Assembly: GCA_946886855.1 (NCBI GenBank)
Contig: CAMPJJ010000052.1
Coordinates: 1-37,049, forward strand
Source: an uncultured Roseateles sp.
Lineage (GTDB): Bacteria; Pseudomonadota; Gammaproteobacteria; Burkholderiales; Burkholderiaceae
DNA length: 37,049 nt
Direction: 5' to 3'
Part shown: piece after piece, positions 6,736-14,833 of the stretch
Layout of the letters: each line of letters starts with the position of its first letter
Position numbering within the stretch: position 1 is the stretch's first letter
Position numbers and translations under genes: made by a program
The notes under the pieces: model-generated
What the model was told of the DNA's origin: nothing
Seen by the model: only the letters and a program-made list of their open reading frames with translations
The model's database searches: none

Positions 6736-8322
6736 ATGGCCGGCACCCGCCGCGCATCGCGCAAGACCACCTCGACGCGCCTCACGGCGCAACATCCCGC
6801 GTTACTCCCCGCCGACCAGAGTTATCTCCAACGGATTCTTAACGCCAAGGTGTATGAGGTGGCGCAGGAAACCTCCCTCGACGCCGCCCGCAATCTCTCC
6901 AAGCGCATCGGCAACAAGGTCTGGCTGAAACGGGAAGATCAACAGCCGGTATTCAGCTTCAAATTGCGCGGCGCCTATAACAAGATGGCAAATCTCGCGC
7001 CCGAGCAACTGGCGCGGGGGGTGATTTGCGCCTCGGCGGGTAATCACGCCCAAGGGGTGGCGCTATCGGCGAAGAAACTCGGTTGCCGCGCGGTGATCGT
7101 GATGCCGGTGACGACCCCCAAGGTCAAAGTCGACGCCGTCCAGGCGCTGGGCGGCGAAGTGGTCCAGTCCGGCGAATCCTTCACCGACGCCTACGGGCAT
7201 GCGCTGGAGCTCGAGCAGCAGCAGGGCCTGAGCTTCGTCCATCCGTTCGACGATCCCGACGTCATCGCGGGCCAGGGCACGATCGCCATGGAAGTGCTGC
7301 GCCAGCATCCAGGGCCCATCGATGCGATCTTCGTCGCGATCGGCGGCGGCGGATTGATCTCGGGCGTGGCGGCCTACATCAAGGCCGTGCGGCCGGAGAT
7401 CAAGGTCATCGGCGTCCAGACCAGGGACTCGGACGCCATGGTGCGCTCGGTGCGGGCGGGCAAGCGGATCACCTTGACCGACGTCGGACTGTTCTCGGAC
7501 GGCACCGCGGTCAAGCTGGTGGGCGAGGAGACCTTCCGCGTCTGCCGGGAGCTGGTGGACGATTACATCCTGGTCGACACCGACGCCGTCTGCGCCGCGA
7601 TCAAGGACGTCTTCGTGGACACGCGCAGCATCCTGGAGCCGGCCGGCGGCCTGGGCGTCGCCGCGATCAAGCAGTACGCCGCGCAGCATGGGACCAAGGG
7701 CGAGACCTACGTCGCCATCACCTGCGGCGCGAACATGAACTTCGACCGGCTGCGTTTCGTCGCCGAACGGGCCGAGGTCGGCGAGGAACGCGAGGCGCTG
7801 TTCGCCGTCACCATCCCGGAGGAGCGCGGCAGCTTCCGGCGCTTCTGCGAACTGGTCCAGGGCCGCAGCGTCACCGAGTTCAACTACCGCATCTCCGACC
7901 ACCAGGTGGCGCACGTCTTCGTCGGCGTTTCCATCACGAAACGGGAGGAGGCCGACAAGCTGGTCCGCAGTTTCGAGCGTCATCGCTTCGCCACCGTCGA
8001 CCTCACCGACGACGAACTGGCCAAGCAGCACGTGCGTCACATGGTGGGCGGCCGGACCGAGCTGGCGGAGCACGAGCGCCTCTTCCGCTTCATCTTCCCG
8101 GAGCGGCCCGGTGCGCTGATGCGCTTTCTGTCCAGCATGAGCCCGGACTGGAACATCAGCCTGTTCCATTACCGCAACCAGGGCGCGGACTATGGCCGCA
8201 TCCTTGTCGGCGTGCAGGTTCCCAAGGGCGACGGCAAGGCGTTCAAGACCTTCCTCGACCAGCTGAACTACCCGTACACCGAGGAAACCGACAACCCGGT
8301 GTACCGGCTCTTCCTGCGCTGA
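6736..8322 (+). CDS. ilvA: Threonine ammonia-lyase, biosynthetic (threonine deaminase)
   Basis: IlvA is a PLP enzyme converting threonine to 2-oxobutanoate, the first committed step of isoleucine synthesis, in the cytosol. The 528-residue protein has the catalytic domain with the PLP lysine in FSFKLRGAYNKM (Lys76), ASAGNHAQGVA, the phosphate-binding loop IGGGGLISGVA and TCGANMNFDR. Two C-terminal ACT-like regulatory domains follow (beginning LFAVTIPEERGSF and LFRFIFPERPGAL), the arrangement of the feedback-regulated long form. GGAGG lies eight bases before the ATG. The first 20 residues are basic and Ser/Thr-rich, a short extension on the usual start. It stands alone, without other ilv genes. 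A terminator 175 bases upstream could act as an attenuator, although it looks more like the end of a small RNA. Confidence 0.97.
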   Translation: MAGTRRASRKTTSTRLTAQHPALLPADQSYLQRILNAKVYEVAQETSLDAARNLSKRIGNKVWLKREDQQPVFSFKLRGAYNKMANLAPEQLARGVICASAGNHAQGVALSAKKLGCRAVIVMPVTTPKVKVDAVQALGGEVVQSGESFTDAYGHALELEQQQGLSFVHPFDDPDVIAGQGTIAMEVLRQHPGPIDAIFVAIGGGGLISGVAAYIKAVRPEIKVIGVQTRDSDAMVRSVRAGKRITLTDVGLFSDGTAVKLVGEETFRVCRELVDDYILVDTDAVCAAIKDVFVDTRSILEPAGGLGVAAIKQYAAQHGTKGETYVAITCGANMNFDRLRFVAERAEVGEEREALFAVTIPEERGSFRRFCELVQGRSVTEFNYRISDHQVAHVFVGVSITKREEADKLVRSFERHRFATVDLTDDELAKQHVRHMVGGRTELAEHERLFRFIFPERPGALMRFLSSMSPDWNISLFHYRNQGADYGRILVGVQVPKGDGKAFKTFLDQLNYPYTEETDNPVYRLFLR

Positions 8323-8486
8323 GGCGGCGTCAAGGCGCCGTGACCGCGCGGGCGCAACGGCGCCCGACACCGGCCGCCGTTACGGCTTGACACCAACAGC
8401 TGCCCCCGGGACAAGGGGCAGACGCGAGGCGGCGGGGGCAATTGCCAATGGTCCGCCCGCGGCGGGGACCGAGAATGCGGGACCCC

Positions 8487-9605
8487 ATGTCCATCCATCA
8501 GTCCCTCATCTCACCGACCGCCAATCCGGAGCTGGAACGCGCCTTGCGCCAGCGCCTGGAACGCCGCTGCACGCTGGCTGGCCGGCTCGGTGAATTGGAG
8601 CCGCTCGCCGTGCGCTTGGGGCTGATCCAGGCGACGCAGACGCCGAAGTTCCGCGACCCGACGCTCGTTCTGTTCGCCGCCGATCACGGCCTGGCGGTCG
8701 ACGGCATCGGGTTGCCCAATGGCCGCAGCACGCGCGAGCAGGCCCTGCTCGCCCTGCAGCACCGACTGCCGTCGACCGTGTTCGCCCGCAATCAGGGCAT
8801 GCACGTCACGGTCGTCGACTGCGGCATCGCCGAACCCCTGAGCCCCCAGCAACGCCTGCTTGCGCGCAAGATCGCGCACGGAACGCGCAATTCGCGGGCC
8901 GGCGCGGCGATGACGGTCGAGCAGGCCCACGCCGGCGTGCGTGTCGGCATGGAGATCTCGGACAACCTCGCGGGCAACGTGATCGCCTGCGCGGGCCTGG
9001 GCCAGGGATCGCTGGAAGCGTCCGCCCTGGTGCTCTCGCGCCTGATGGACATGCCGGTGCAGGACTTCATCATTTCCGGCCCCGACATGCCGCACGACGA
9101 CCTGTCGCACCTGATGCTCGTGCTCCAAGGCGCCCAGCAGCGGCACCGCGACGTGCAGGAACCGATGGCGGTCCTCGCGGCCTTCGGCGGGTTCGAGCTG
9201 GCGGTGATGGTCGGCGCCATGCTGGTCGCGGCATCGAAGCGTCAGCTGATCCTGGTCGACGGCATTCCCGCCTGCGCGGCGCTGAAGGTGGCGTCGATGA
9301 TCGCGCCGCCGGTCACCGACTATGCGGTGTTCTGCCGCAGCACGACGCACCGCGGCCTGGACGAGGCGCTGCAGCTGTTCCATGCGGCAGCGCTGCTGGA
9401 ACTCGGCATGGAATGCGGAGACGGCACCGGCGCGACACTGGCGTGGCCCTTGGTGCGCTGCGCGGCGGCACTGCTGACGGAAGTCCAGGATCTGCCCGAT
9501 GGCGCCATCCACAGCCGCCCGTCCGACTTGCGCGACACGGGCTCGAGCAACCCGGGCGCGCTGCACACGGGTCCGAGACGGACCACGCTGGGTAGCAAGT
9601 ACTGA
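8487..9605 (+). CDS. CobT-like nicotinate-nucleotide:dimethylbenzimidazole phosphoribosyltransferase homologue with altered active-site motifs
   Basis: About 372 residues share the CobT fold signature: FAADHGLAVDGI (family ADHG), VTVVDCGIAEPL, GTRNSRAGAAMTVEQA, AFGGFELAVMVGAML, ILVDGIPACAAL and a late GDGTGATLAWPLV. Classical CobT activates the lower-ligand base of cobalamin. In Salmonella CobT the catalytic base is Glu317 in LGEGSGA and a second key Glu174 lies in GVGELGMANTT; from memory of that sequence, the matching places here are CGDGTGA and ACAGLGQGS, so both Glu positions appear replaced. The IDNK lysine segment is also not preserved. No other cob gene or B12 riboswitch is nearby. It may be a paralogue with a different base or reaction. 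The start is uncertain among ATGs at 8442, 8475 and 8487. Confidence 0.78.
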   Translation: MSIHQSLISPTANPELERALRQRLERRCTLAGRLGELEPLAVRLGLIQATQTPKFRDPTLVLFAADHGLAVDGIGLPNGRSTREQALLALQHRLPSTVFARNQGMHVTVVDCGIAEPLSPQQRLLARKIAHGTRNSRAGAAMTVEQAHAGVRVGMEISDNLAGNVIACAGLGQGSLEASALVLSRLMDMPVQDFIISGPDMPHDDLSHLMLVLQGAQQRHRDVQEPMAVLAAFGGFELAVMVGAMLVAASKRQLILVDGIPACAALKVASMIAPPVTDYAVFCRSTTHRGLDEALQLFHAAALLELGMECGDGTGATLAWPLVRCAAALLTEVQDLPDGAIHSRPSDLRDTGSSNPGALHTGPRRTTLGSKY

Positions 9606-9705
9606 CCCCAGGCGCGCGACGAGCGCGGCTGTCGCCACCCACCGCGCATTCAGCGGGCTCAGCGCGTTCAATGCACGCAGCGCCTCACGCGCTACCGCTT
9701 TGGAA

Positions 9706-10317
9706 TTACTTGATCGGGTTGGCGCTGCCGTCCCCGGGGGGCATCTGCGGCAACGAACCGGTGACAGCGGTCGGCGGCACGATGCCGTCGGGTCCCGGCG
9801 CGCCCGCGTGCGGCGGCATCTGCGGACCGAAGTTCGGCGGGGGCGCCATGCCGCCCCCCGGTGCGAACTGGGGCTGCTGAGTGGGCATCGCCACGTCCGC
9901 CACGCCGGGCGCGAGGCTCAGGCGCACGGTCACCGCATTGCCGGCGCCCAGCCCGACATCACGGCGATTGATTTCGATCAACTTCAGGTCGCCATCGACG
10001 GGATGGCCCATGCGCACCGGCTTCGGCAGCGCGCCGGCGACCGCGATCAGCGCGACGCCTTCGCCGGGATAACGCCCGCCGGTGGTCGGCGCGACGACGC
10101 CCAGCAGCTGATAGCGCGAAGAGGTGGCTTCGACCGGCGGCTCTGCCGCCTTCGCGGCAGCGAATAGCCGAGTCCAGTCAGCGGGGGCGCTTTCAGACGT
10201 CGCGGCACGCGTCATGGCGGGGGCCTGAGGGCCCTTCACCATCAACGTCAACGCCCAATACGCGAGGCTCGCCGCCATCGCCGCCCAGACTACGAAGCTT
10301 AACCATCGTGCATGCAT
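9706..10317 (-). CDS. gspC: Type II secretion system inner-membrane protein GspC (short, without PDZ)
   Basis: GspC links the inner-membrane platform to the GspD secretin in the periplasm. This 203-residue protein has a short basic N terminus, one transmembrane helix (about residues 6-26) and an HR domain (YQLLGVVAPTTGG... GVALIAVAGALPKPVRMG... LIEINRRDVGL). After the HR domain, instead of a PDZ or coiled coil, comes a roughly 60-residue tail rich in Pro, Gly, Met and Gln. The ATG at 10317 matches the expected MHARWLSF start; upstream in-frame readings overlap gspG. It is divergent from gspG with 61 bases between starts, the usual layout in Burkholderiales. Short GspC proteins of this type are sometimes annotated as type II secretion protein N. 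Confidence 0.85.
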   Translation of the reverse strand: MHARWLSFVVWAAMAASLAYWALTLMVKGPQAPAMTRAATSESAPADWTRLFAAAKAAEPPVEATSSRYQLLGVVAPTTGGRYPGEGVALIAVAGALPKPVRMGHPVDGDLKLIEINRRDVGLGAGNAVTVRLSLAPGVADVAMPTQQPQFAPGGGMAPPPNFGPQMPPHAGAPGPDGIVPPTAVTGSLPQMPPGDGSANPIK

Positions 10318-10378
10318 CCGACGATTATGATGCAGCGCGATGGGCCACCAATGGGGGCTCCACGAGGATTGCAACACC
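10318..10378. promoter_or_regulatory. Divergent gspC / gspG control region
   Basis: Only 61 bases separate the two start codons, so the promoters must overlap each other or the coding regions. A TATGAT -10-like hexamer faces right at 10325-10330. No matching -35 was found. A GAGGA site serves gspG. Confidence 0.35.
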
Positions 10379-10819
10379 ATGCGTCGACCCTTTTCCAAGT
10401 TCCCTTCGCGCCGTGCCCGCGGCTTCACGCTGATCGAACTGATCGTCGCCATCACCATCGTCGCCGTCATGGGCGCGGTGGTCGTGCCAGCGGTGATGAA
10501 CCACGTGTCCGAAGCCCGCCGCACCGCGGCGCGCTCCGATGTGAACACGCTGATGCAGTCGCTCAAGCTCTACAAGATGGACAACGGCCGCTACCCGAGC
10601 GGGGAACAAGGCCTGGCCGCGCTCGTGACCAAGCCCACCACCGGCCCCGCGGCGCCGAACTGGAAGGTCTACATCGAGAAGCTGCCCAAGGACCCCTGGG
10701 GCAATCCGTACCAGTATGACAACCCCGGCCTGAAGGGCGAGGTCGACATCTACAGCCTGGGCGCGGACGGCAAGCCGGGCGGCGAAGGCTCAGACGCCGA
10801 CATCGGCTCCTGGGAATGA
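10379..10819 (+). CDS. gspG: Type II secretion major pseudopilin GspG
   Basis: GspG polymerises into the periplasmic pseudopilus that pushes substrates through the secretin. The 146-residue precursor has a prepilin leader cleaved at RARG|FTLIE (Gly15/Phe16) with Glu at mature position 5. The hallmark segments LYKMDNGRYPSGEQGLAAL and LPKDPWGNPYQY are present, as is the Asp-rich C-terminal loop DIYSLGADGKPGGEGSDADI, which binds calcium in known GspG. The ATG at 10379 has GAGGA upstream and leaves a normal leader; an earlier in-frame ATG at 10340 would lengthen the leader and is less likely. It is the first gene of the rightward gsp operon. The prepilin peptidase needed to process it is not in this window. 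Confidence 0.97.
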   Translation: MRRPFSKFPSRRARGFTLIELIVAITIVAVMGAVVVPAVMNHVSEARRTAARSDVNTLMQSLKLYKMDNGRYPSGEQGLAALVTKPTTGPAAPNWKVYIEKLPKDPWGNPYQYDNPGLKGEVDIYSLGADGKPGGEGSDADIGSWE

Positions 10820-10868
10820 GCGCGCGGCCCGCCGTGCGCTCCATCCCCTCCACCGACTGCCCAGAGCC

Positions 10869-11351
10869 GTGCGCGCGCGTCCGTCCGGCCGACTGCTCCA
10901 GCGCGGCTTCACGCTGATCGAGCTGATCGTCGCGATCACGATCGTGGCGATCGCCAGCGCGACCGTTGCCGTGGCCATGCGCGACCGCGCCGATGTGCAA
11001 CTGGAGCGCGAGGCGCTGCATCTGGCGTCGGTGCTCGAGACCGCCCGCTCGGAGGCGCGCGCGGCGTCGCTCGACGTGCGCTGGCTGCCTGATTCGAACA
11101 GCGACGCCAGCCGTTACCGCATCACCGGCCTGCCCGCCGCGTTGATCAAGCGCCTGGCGTTGGAACGCCCCTGGCTCGGCGACGCGCCGATCGTCGAGAT
11201 CGAAGGCGCGAGCGTCAACGGGCGCTCGATCCGGCTGGGGCCGGAGCCGCTGATCGGCGCGCAACGCGTGACGCTGATCCGCGGCGATCACCGCATCACC
11301 CTGGCCACGGACGGACTGCGTCCGTTCGCGATCGCAAAGGGGGCCGAATGA
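10869..11351 (+). CDS. gspH: Type II secretion minor pseudopilin GspH
   Basis: This 160-residue minor pseudopilin has leader cleavage at LQRG|FTLIE (Gly13/Phe14) and Glu at position +5, then a hydrophobic helix IVAITIVAIASATVAVAM and a GspH-type globular domain with long-stranded segments (SVLETARSEARAASLDVRW). It helps form the pseudopilus tip with GspI, J and K. The start is a GTG at 10869, 49 bases after gspG; I found no better in-frame ATG. The stop overlaps the gspI start by four bases (ATGA), suggesting coupled translation. Confidence 0.92.
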   Translation: MRARPSGRLLQRGFTLIELIVAITIVAIASATVAVAMRDRADVQLEREALHLASVLETARSEARAASLDVRWLPDSNSDASRYRITGLPAALIKRLALERPWLGDAPIVEIEGASVNGRSIRLGPEPLIGAQRVTLIRGDHRITLATDGLRPFAIAKGAE

Positions 11352-11728
11352 CGCGCGCGCCGCACACGCTAAGTTCGCGCGGGTTCACGCTCGTCGAAGT
11401 CCTGGTGGCGCTGACGATCGTCGCGCTGTGCCTGGCAGCCGGACTGCGCGCCGCCGGCGCCATGACCTCGAATTCCGACCGGCTCGCGATCAATTCGCTG
11501 GCGCAGTGGTGCGCCGAGAACGAACTCACCGAGATGCGCCTGACCAAGGTCTTCCCGAGCATCGGCGACAACAGCATCAGTTGCTCGCAGCTGGGCCGCG
11601 ACTTCAGCGTCAAGATGTCGGTGCGCGGGACGCCGAATCCGAACTTCCGTCGCGTCGAGGCGCAGGTGTTGGACGACCGGGACCGGCCGCTGCTGACGAT
11701 CACCACCATCGTGGGACGCAACTCCTGA
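11348..11728 (+). CDS. gspI: Type II secretion minor pseudopilin GspI
   Basis: This 126-residue pseudopilin has leader cleavage at SSRG|FTLVE (Gly12/Phe13), Glu at +5, and the typical GspI segment NSLAQWCAENELTEMRL. GspI nucleates the ternary tip complex with GspJ and GspK. It overlaps gspH by four bases upstream and gspJ by one base downstream (TGATG), so the three are translationally linked. Length is normal for the family. Confidence 0.95.
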   Translation: MTRAPHTLSSRGFTLVEVLVALTIVALCLAAGLRAAGAMTSNSDRLAINSLAQWCAENELTEMRLTKVFPSIGDNSISCSQLGRDFSVKMSVRGTPNPNFRRVEAQVLDDRDRPLLTITTIVGRNS

Positions 11729-12384
11729 TGCGCCGCGCGACTGGCTCCTCCCGGCGCGCGGCGCGCGGGTTCACGCTGATCGAGGTCGTCGTCGCGCTCG
11801 TCGTGATGGCGGTGATGTCGGTCATGGCCTGGCGCGCGGTGACCGCGCTGACGACCAGCCGCGAACGCAACGAGGCCGCGATGGATCGCGCCGAAACGCT
11901 GCAGACCCTGATCCGCCAATGGGAGCTGGACCTGCGCGAGGTGCAGAAGAGCGACGTCTTCGACGCGCTGACCTTCGACGGCGCGACGCTGCGCATCACG
12001 CGCCGGCGTGAGACCGGGCTGCAGCTTGTCGCCTGGCAATTGAAGGAGGGTCGGCTGGCCCGCTGGGAATCGCAGACGCTGTCCAACGCCGATGCGTTGC
12101 GGGACGCGTGGTTCCGCAGCCAGCAGCTCAACGCCCGGGAAATGCGCGAGCTGCCCGGCCTGGATCGCGTGACCGGCTGGCAGATGTACTTCTTCCAGCA
12201 AGGGGCGTGGGCCAACGCGCAGTCCTCGCTCGACAAGGATCCGGCGGGCAACGACCCGGCGAACAAGGGTGCGGCGGTGAGCAACGCCGTGCCGGAAGGC
12301 GTGCGCATGCGGCTGCAGTTCGGCGAGGACAGCGGCTACCGCGGCGAGCTGATCCGCGAAGTCGCCGTGGAAGGCGGCAGCTGA
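11728..12384 (+). CDS. gspJ: Type II secretion minor pseudopilin GspJ
   Basis: This 218-residue pseudopilin has leader cleavage at AARG|FTLIE (Gly14/Phe15) with Glu at +5, a long hydrophobic helix VVVALVVMAVMSVMAWRAV and a GspJ core containing RQWELDLREVQKSD, LRITRRRETGLQLVAW and VRMRLQFGEDSGYRGELIREV. It joins GspI and GspK in the tip complex. The start is fixed by the TGATG overlap with gspI and the stop overlaps the gspK ATG in the same way. A longer upstream extension in this frame merely reads through gspI. Confidence 0.94.
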   Translation: MRRATGSSRRAARGFTLIEVVVALVVMAVMSVMAWRAVTALTTSRERNEAAMDRAETLQTLIRQWELDLREVQKSDVFDALTFDGATLRITRRRETGLQLVAWQLKEGRLARWESQTLSNADALRDAWFRSQQLNAREMRELPGLDRVTGWQMYFFQQGAWANAQSSLDKDPAGNDPANKGAAVSNAVPEGVRMRLQFGEDSGYRGELIREVAVEGGS

Positions 12385-13454
12385 TGCGCGCCGCCCGCCT
12401 CGCTCACGTCCATCCGCGGCGGCAGGCGCGCAGGCGCCGCGGCGCGGCGCTGCTCACCGCCCTGCTGATCGTGGTGCTGGTGACGACCTTGTCCGCCGCG
12501 ATGCTGTGGCGGCAATCGCGCTCGATCCAGATCGAGGCGGCCGATCGGGGGCGCGCCCAGGCGGACTGGGTGCTGCAAGGCGCGCTGGACTGGGCGCGGC
12601 TGATCCTGAGCGAGGACGTCAAGTCGGGTCGCAACAACGCCGCGAAGAGCGACGACCTCGGCGAGGTCTGGGCCGTGCCGCTGGCCGAGGCGCGCCTGTC
12701 GAGCTTCCTGTCGCAGGACGAGAACAAGTCGGAGGACGCGGGTCCGGACGCCTTCCTGTCCGGCCACATCGAGGACGCGCAGGGCCTGTTCAACCTGCGC
12801 AACCTCGAAACGGTGCCGACGCAGCCGCAGCCCGGACAGCCGCCGGATCCCCAGGCCACGCAGAAGGCGCTCGACAACCTCAACGCGGCGCGCAGGATCT
12901 TCCAGCGCGCCGGCTTGAGCGCGTCGATCGCCGAGCAGGTGCAGAAGAACCTGATCGCCTCCGCGGGCGGCAAGGGCACGGACCAGCAAGGCGACGTGCC
13001 GTTGAGACCGGTCCGGATCGAGCAGCTGCGCTGGTTCGGCCTGAACGACGAGCAGGTTGCGCGCCTGGCGACGCTGGCCGTGCTGCTGCCGAAGGCGCAG
13101 ACGACCCTGAACCTGAACACCGCCTCCCGGGAGGTCATCGCGGATGTGCTGGGCGTCGACCTCGGCGTGGCCGACAGCATCGTGCGCGCCCGGCAGAGCA
13201 AGGCCTTCACCGCCTGGGACGACCGGCTCACGTCGCTGGTGGCGGGCATCCCGGCCACCGACACACGCCAGGCGATGGCGGCCTTCACATCGAACTACTT
13301 CTTTGTCGAAGGCCAGTTGCGCATGGACGATCGGATCCTGGCGCAGCGCTCCCTGGTGTTCCGGGACGGCACCAACGTCCGGGTGATCGACCGTCAGCGC
13401 CTGCTGCGCCAGTCGACCTTGCCCGGCACGCCCGGATACGGAGCCGCCCCGTGA
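12384..13454 (+). CDS. gspK: Type II secretion minor pseudopilin GspK
   Basis: This 356-residue protein is the large tip pseudopilin. The leader is long and Arg-rich, with cleavage expected at RRRG|AALLT (Gly20/Ala21). As in other GspK proteins, Glu at +5 is missing (Thr here). The helix ALLTALLIVVLVTTLSAAML is followed by the GspK domain: SGHIEDAQGLFNLRNL, TTLNLNTASREVIADVLGV (helix-hairpin-helix-like) and late strands ending NVRVIDRQRLLRQ. The start is fixed by a TGATG overlap with gspJ. A 155-base gap with a large inverted repeat follows before gspL. Confidence 0.94.
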   Translation: MRAARLAHVHPRRQARRRRGAALLTALLIVVLVTTLSAAMLWRQSRSIQIEAADRGRAQADWVLQGALDWARLILSEDVKSGRNNAAKSDDLGEVWAVPLAEARLSSFLSQDENKSEDAGPDAFLSGHIEDAQGLFNLRNLETVPTQPQPGQPPDPQATQKALDNLNAARRIFQRAGLSASIAEQVQKNLIASAGGKGTDQQGDVPLRPVRIEQLRWFGLNDEQVARLATLAVLLPKAQTTLNLNTASREVIADVLGVDLGVADSIVRARQSKAFTAWDDRLTSLVAGIPATDTRQAMAAFTSNYFFVEGQLRMDDRILAQRSLVFRDGTNVRVIDRQRLLRQSTLPGTPGYGAAP

Positions 13455-13609
13455 TCTTCTGGGCGCCGTCGCGCGCCGCCCACAGGCGCCTGAAACGAAT
13501 GGAAAGAAGAGGGACGGGATGCATGCACTTGTAAAAGCGCGACTACGGGCTTGCTCGGGGGCGCGCGGCGCCGTTCCGTCACGCAAGCCCTCCTAGAATC
13601 CGCGATCTC
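13455..13609 (+). promoter_or_regulatory. Intra-operon gap between gspK and gspL with inverted repeat and -10-like site
   Basis: In an otherwise tightly packed operon this 155-base gap contains GGGCTTGC (13547-13554) and its inverted partner GCAAGCCC (13583-13590) around a very GC-rich 28-base loop. A TAGAAT hexamer (13594-13599) lies ten bases before the gspL ATG. It could be an internal promoter or an mRNA-processing/stability hairpin. Confidence 0.4.
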
Positions 13610-14833
13610 ATGAGTACCCTGCTCATCCTCCTGCCGGCCAGTCCGCCTCAGAACGGTCCCGCCCCGCACGACTACGAATTCTGGTTCAGCCACGACGCGC
13701 AGGCGCCAGCCCACGCCAGCGGGCACGGACAGCGCGCGCCGCTGGCTGCGATGCCGCCCGCCGACCGCGTGATGGTGCTGCTCGGTGACGACCAGGTCAG
13801 CTGGCTTCCCGCGCAATTGCCCAAGATCAAGGGTGCAAAGTTGCGCAGCGCCGTCGTCGGCGTCATGGAAGACCACCTGCTCGAAGATCCCGAGCGGCTG
13901 CACCTCGCGCTGCTGGCAAGTCCTGACACCGAGGGCCAGACCCACTGGGTCGCGGTGACGGCGCGCGAACCGCTGCGCGCGCATCTGCAGGCCATGGAAG
14001 CCGCCGGGCTGCTGGTCGAATCGCTGCTGCCGCTGTCCTGGCCGCAGACCGGCCACGGCGCGGAGGGCGGCCATGTCTACGCCGGTCCCGATGACCGCGC
14101 CCGGCTGCGCGTCTTCCGCGCCGACGGCGTGGCCACCTTCCCGCTGGACAGCGGCGGCCTGCGCGGCTGGCTCGGCGAGGACTGGTGGACCGAGGCGCCC
14201 GTCAGCGCCAGCCCGGCCGCTTCCGCCGCGGCCGAGCAGTGGCTGGGCCGCAAGGTGCAGGTCCTCAGCGACACCGACCGCGCCTGGGCGGCCCGGGAGG
14301 CACCGGTCAACCTGCTGCAGTTCGACCTGACGCCGCGCCAGCGCGGCTGGCAGCGTGTCCATCAGGCTTGGCAGACGCTGCAGACGCCGGCGTGGCGGCC
14401 GTTCCGCTGGGGCCTCGCCGGTCTGATCGCCGTGCAGGTGATCGGTCTCAACGCGATGGCCTGGCAGCAGGGTCGCGCCATCGACGCGCGCAAGGCGGAG
14501 CAGGAGGCGCTGCTGCGTCAGGCCTTCCCGCAGATCCGCGTCGTCCGCGACGCCCGTGCCCAGATGGTCCGCGAGACCGAGGCGCTGCGCGGCGGCGCCG
14601 GCCAGGTCGGTCCGGGCGATCTGGAAGACCTCCTCGGCGCCGTGGCGCGCGTCTGGCCGCAAGGCGAGCCGCCGCTGCCCGCCATCCGTTTCGAACAGGG
14701 CCGGCTGCAACTCACCGGATTGACCGCGCCGCAACGCGCCCAGCTGCGCGATCGGCTCGGCCAGGATCCCGCGCTGCGGGTCGCCGAAGACGGCGAAGCC
14801 CTCCAACTCAGCCTGCGACCCGACAACCGATGA
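13610..14833 (+). CDS. gspL: Type II secretion inner-membrane platform protein GspL
   Basis: GspL is bitopic: its cytoplasmic domain recruits the GspE ATPase and its periplasmic ferredoxin-like domain pairs with GspM. The 407-residue protein shows the actin-like cytoplasmic half (PADRVMVLLGDDQVSWLPAQ, GAKLRSAVVGVMEDHLLEDP), one transmembrane helix near residues 265-285 (WGLAGLIAVQVIGLNAMAW) and a C-terminal periplasmic domain with LPAIRFEQGRLQLTGL. I see no strong ribosome site before the ATG at 13610. The stop overlaps the gspM start by four bases (ATGA). Confidence 0.93.
   Translation: MSTLLILLPASPPQNGPAPHDYEFWFSHDAQAPAHASGHGQRAPLAAMPPADRVMVLLGDDQVSWLPAQLPKIKGAKLRSAVVGVMEDHLLEDPERLHLALLASPDTEGQTHWVAVTAREPLRAHLQAMEAAGLLVESLLPLSWPQTGHGAEGGHVYAGPDDRARLRVFRADGVATFPLDSGGLRGWLGEDWWTEAPVSASPAASAAAEQWLGRKVQVLSDTDRAWAAREAPVNLLQFDLTPRQRGWQRVHQAWQTLQTPAWRPFRWGLAGLIAVQVIGLNAMAWQQGRAIDARKAEQEALLRQAFPQIRVVRDARAQMVRETEALRGGAGQVGPGDLEDLLGAVARVWPQGEPPLPAIRFEQGRLQLTGLTAPQRAQLRDRLGQDPALRVAEDGEALQLSLRPDNR

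Noticed and set aside
6455..6928. 157-codon frame over the candidate small RNA and ilvA start
   Set aside because: It has no ribosome site, crosses the strong terminator, and overlaps the conserved start of ilvA in another frame.
8323..8486. Possible cobalamin riboswitch ahead of the CobT-like gene
   Set aside because: The gap is too short and has no recognisable B12 box. The hairpin CTGCCCC / GGGGCAG (8400-8421) and the TTGACA at 8387-8392 are present, but nothing else fits.
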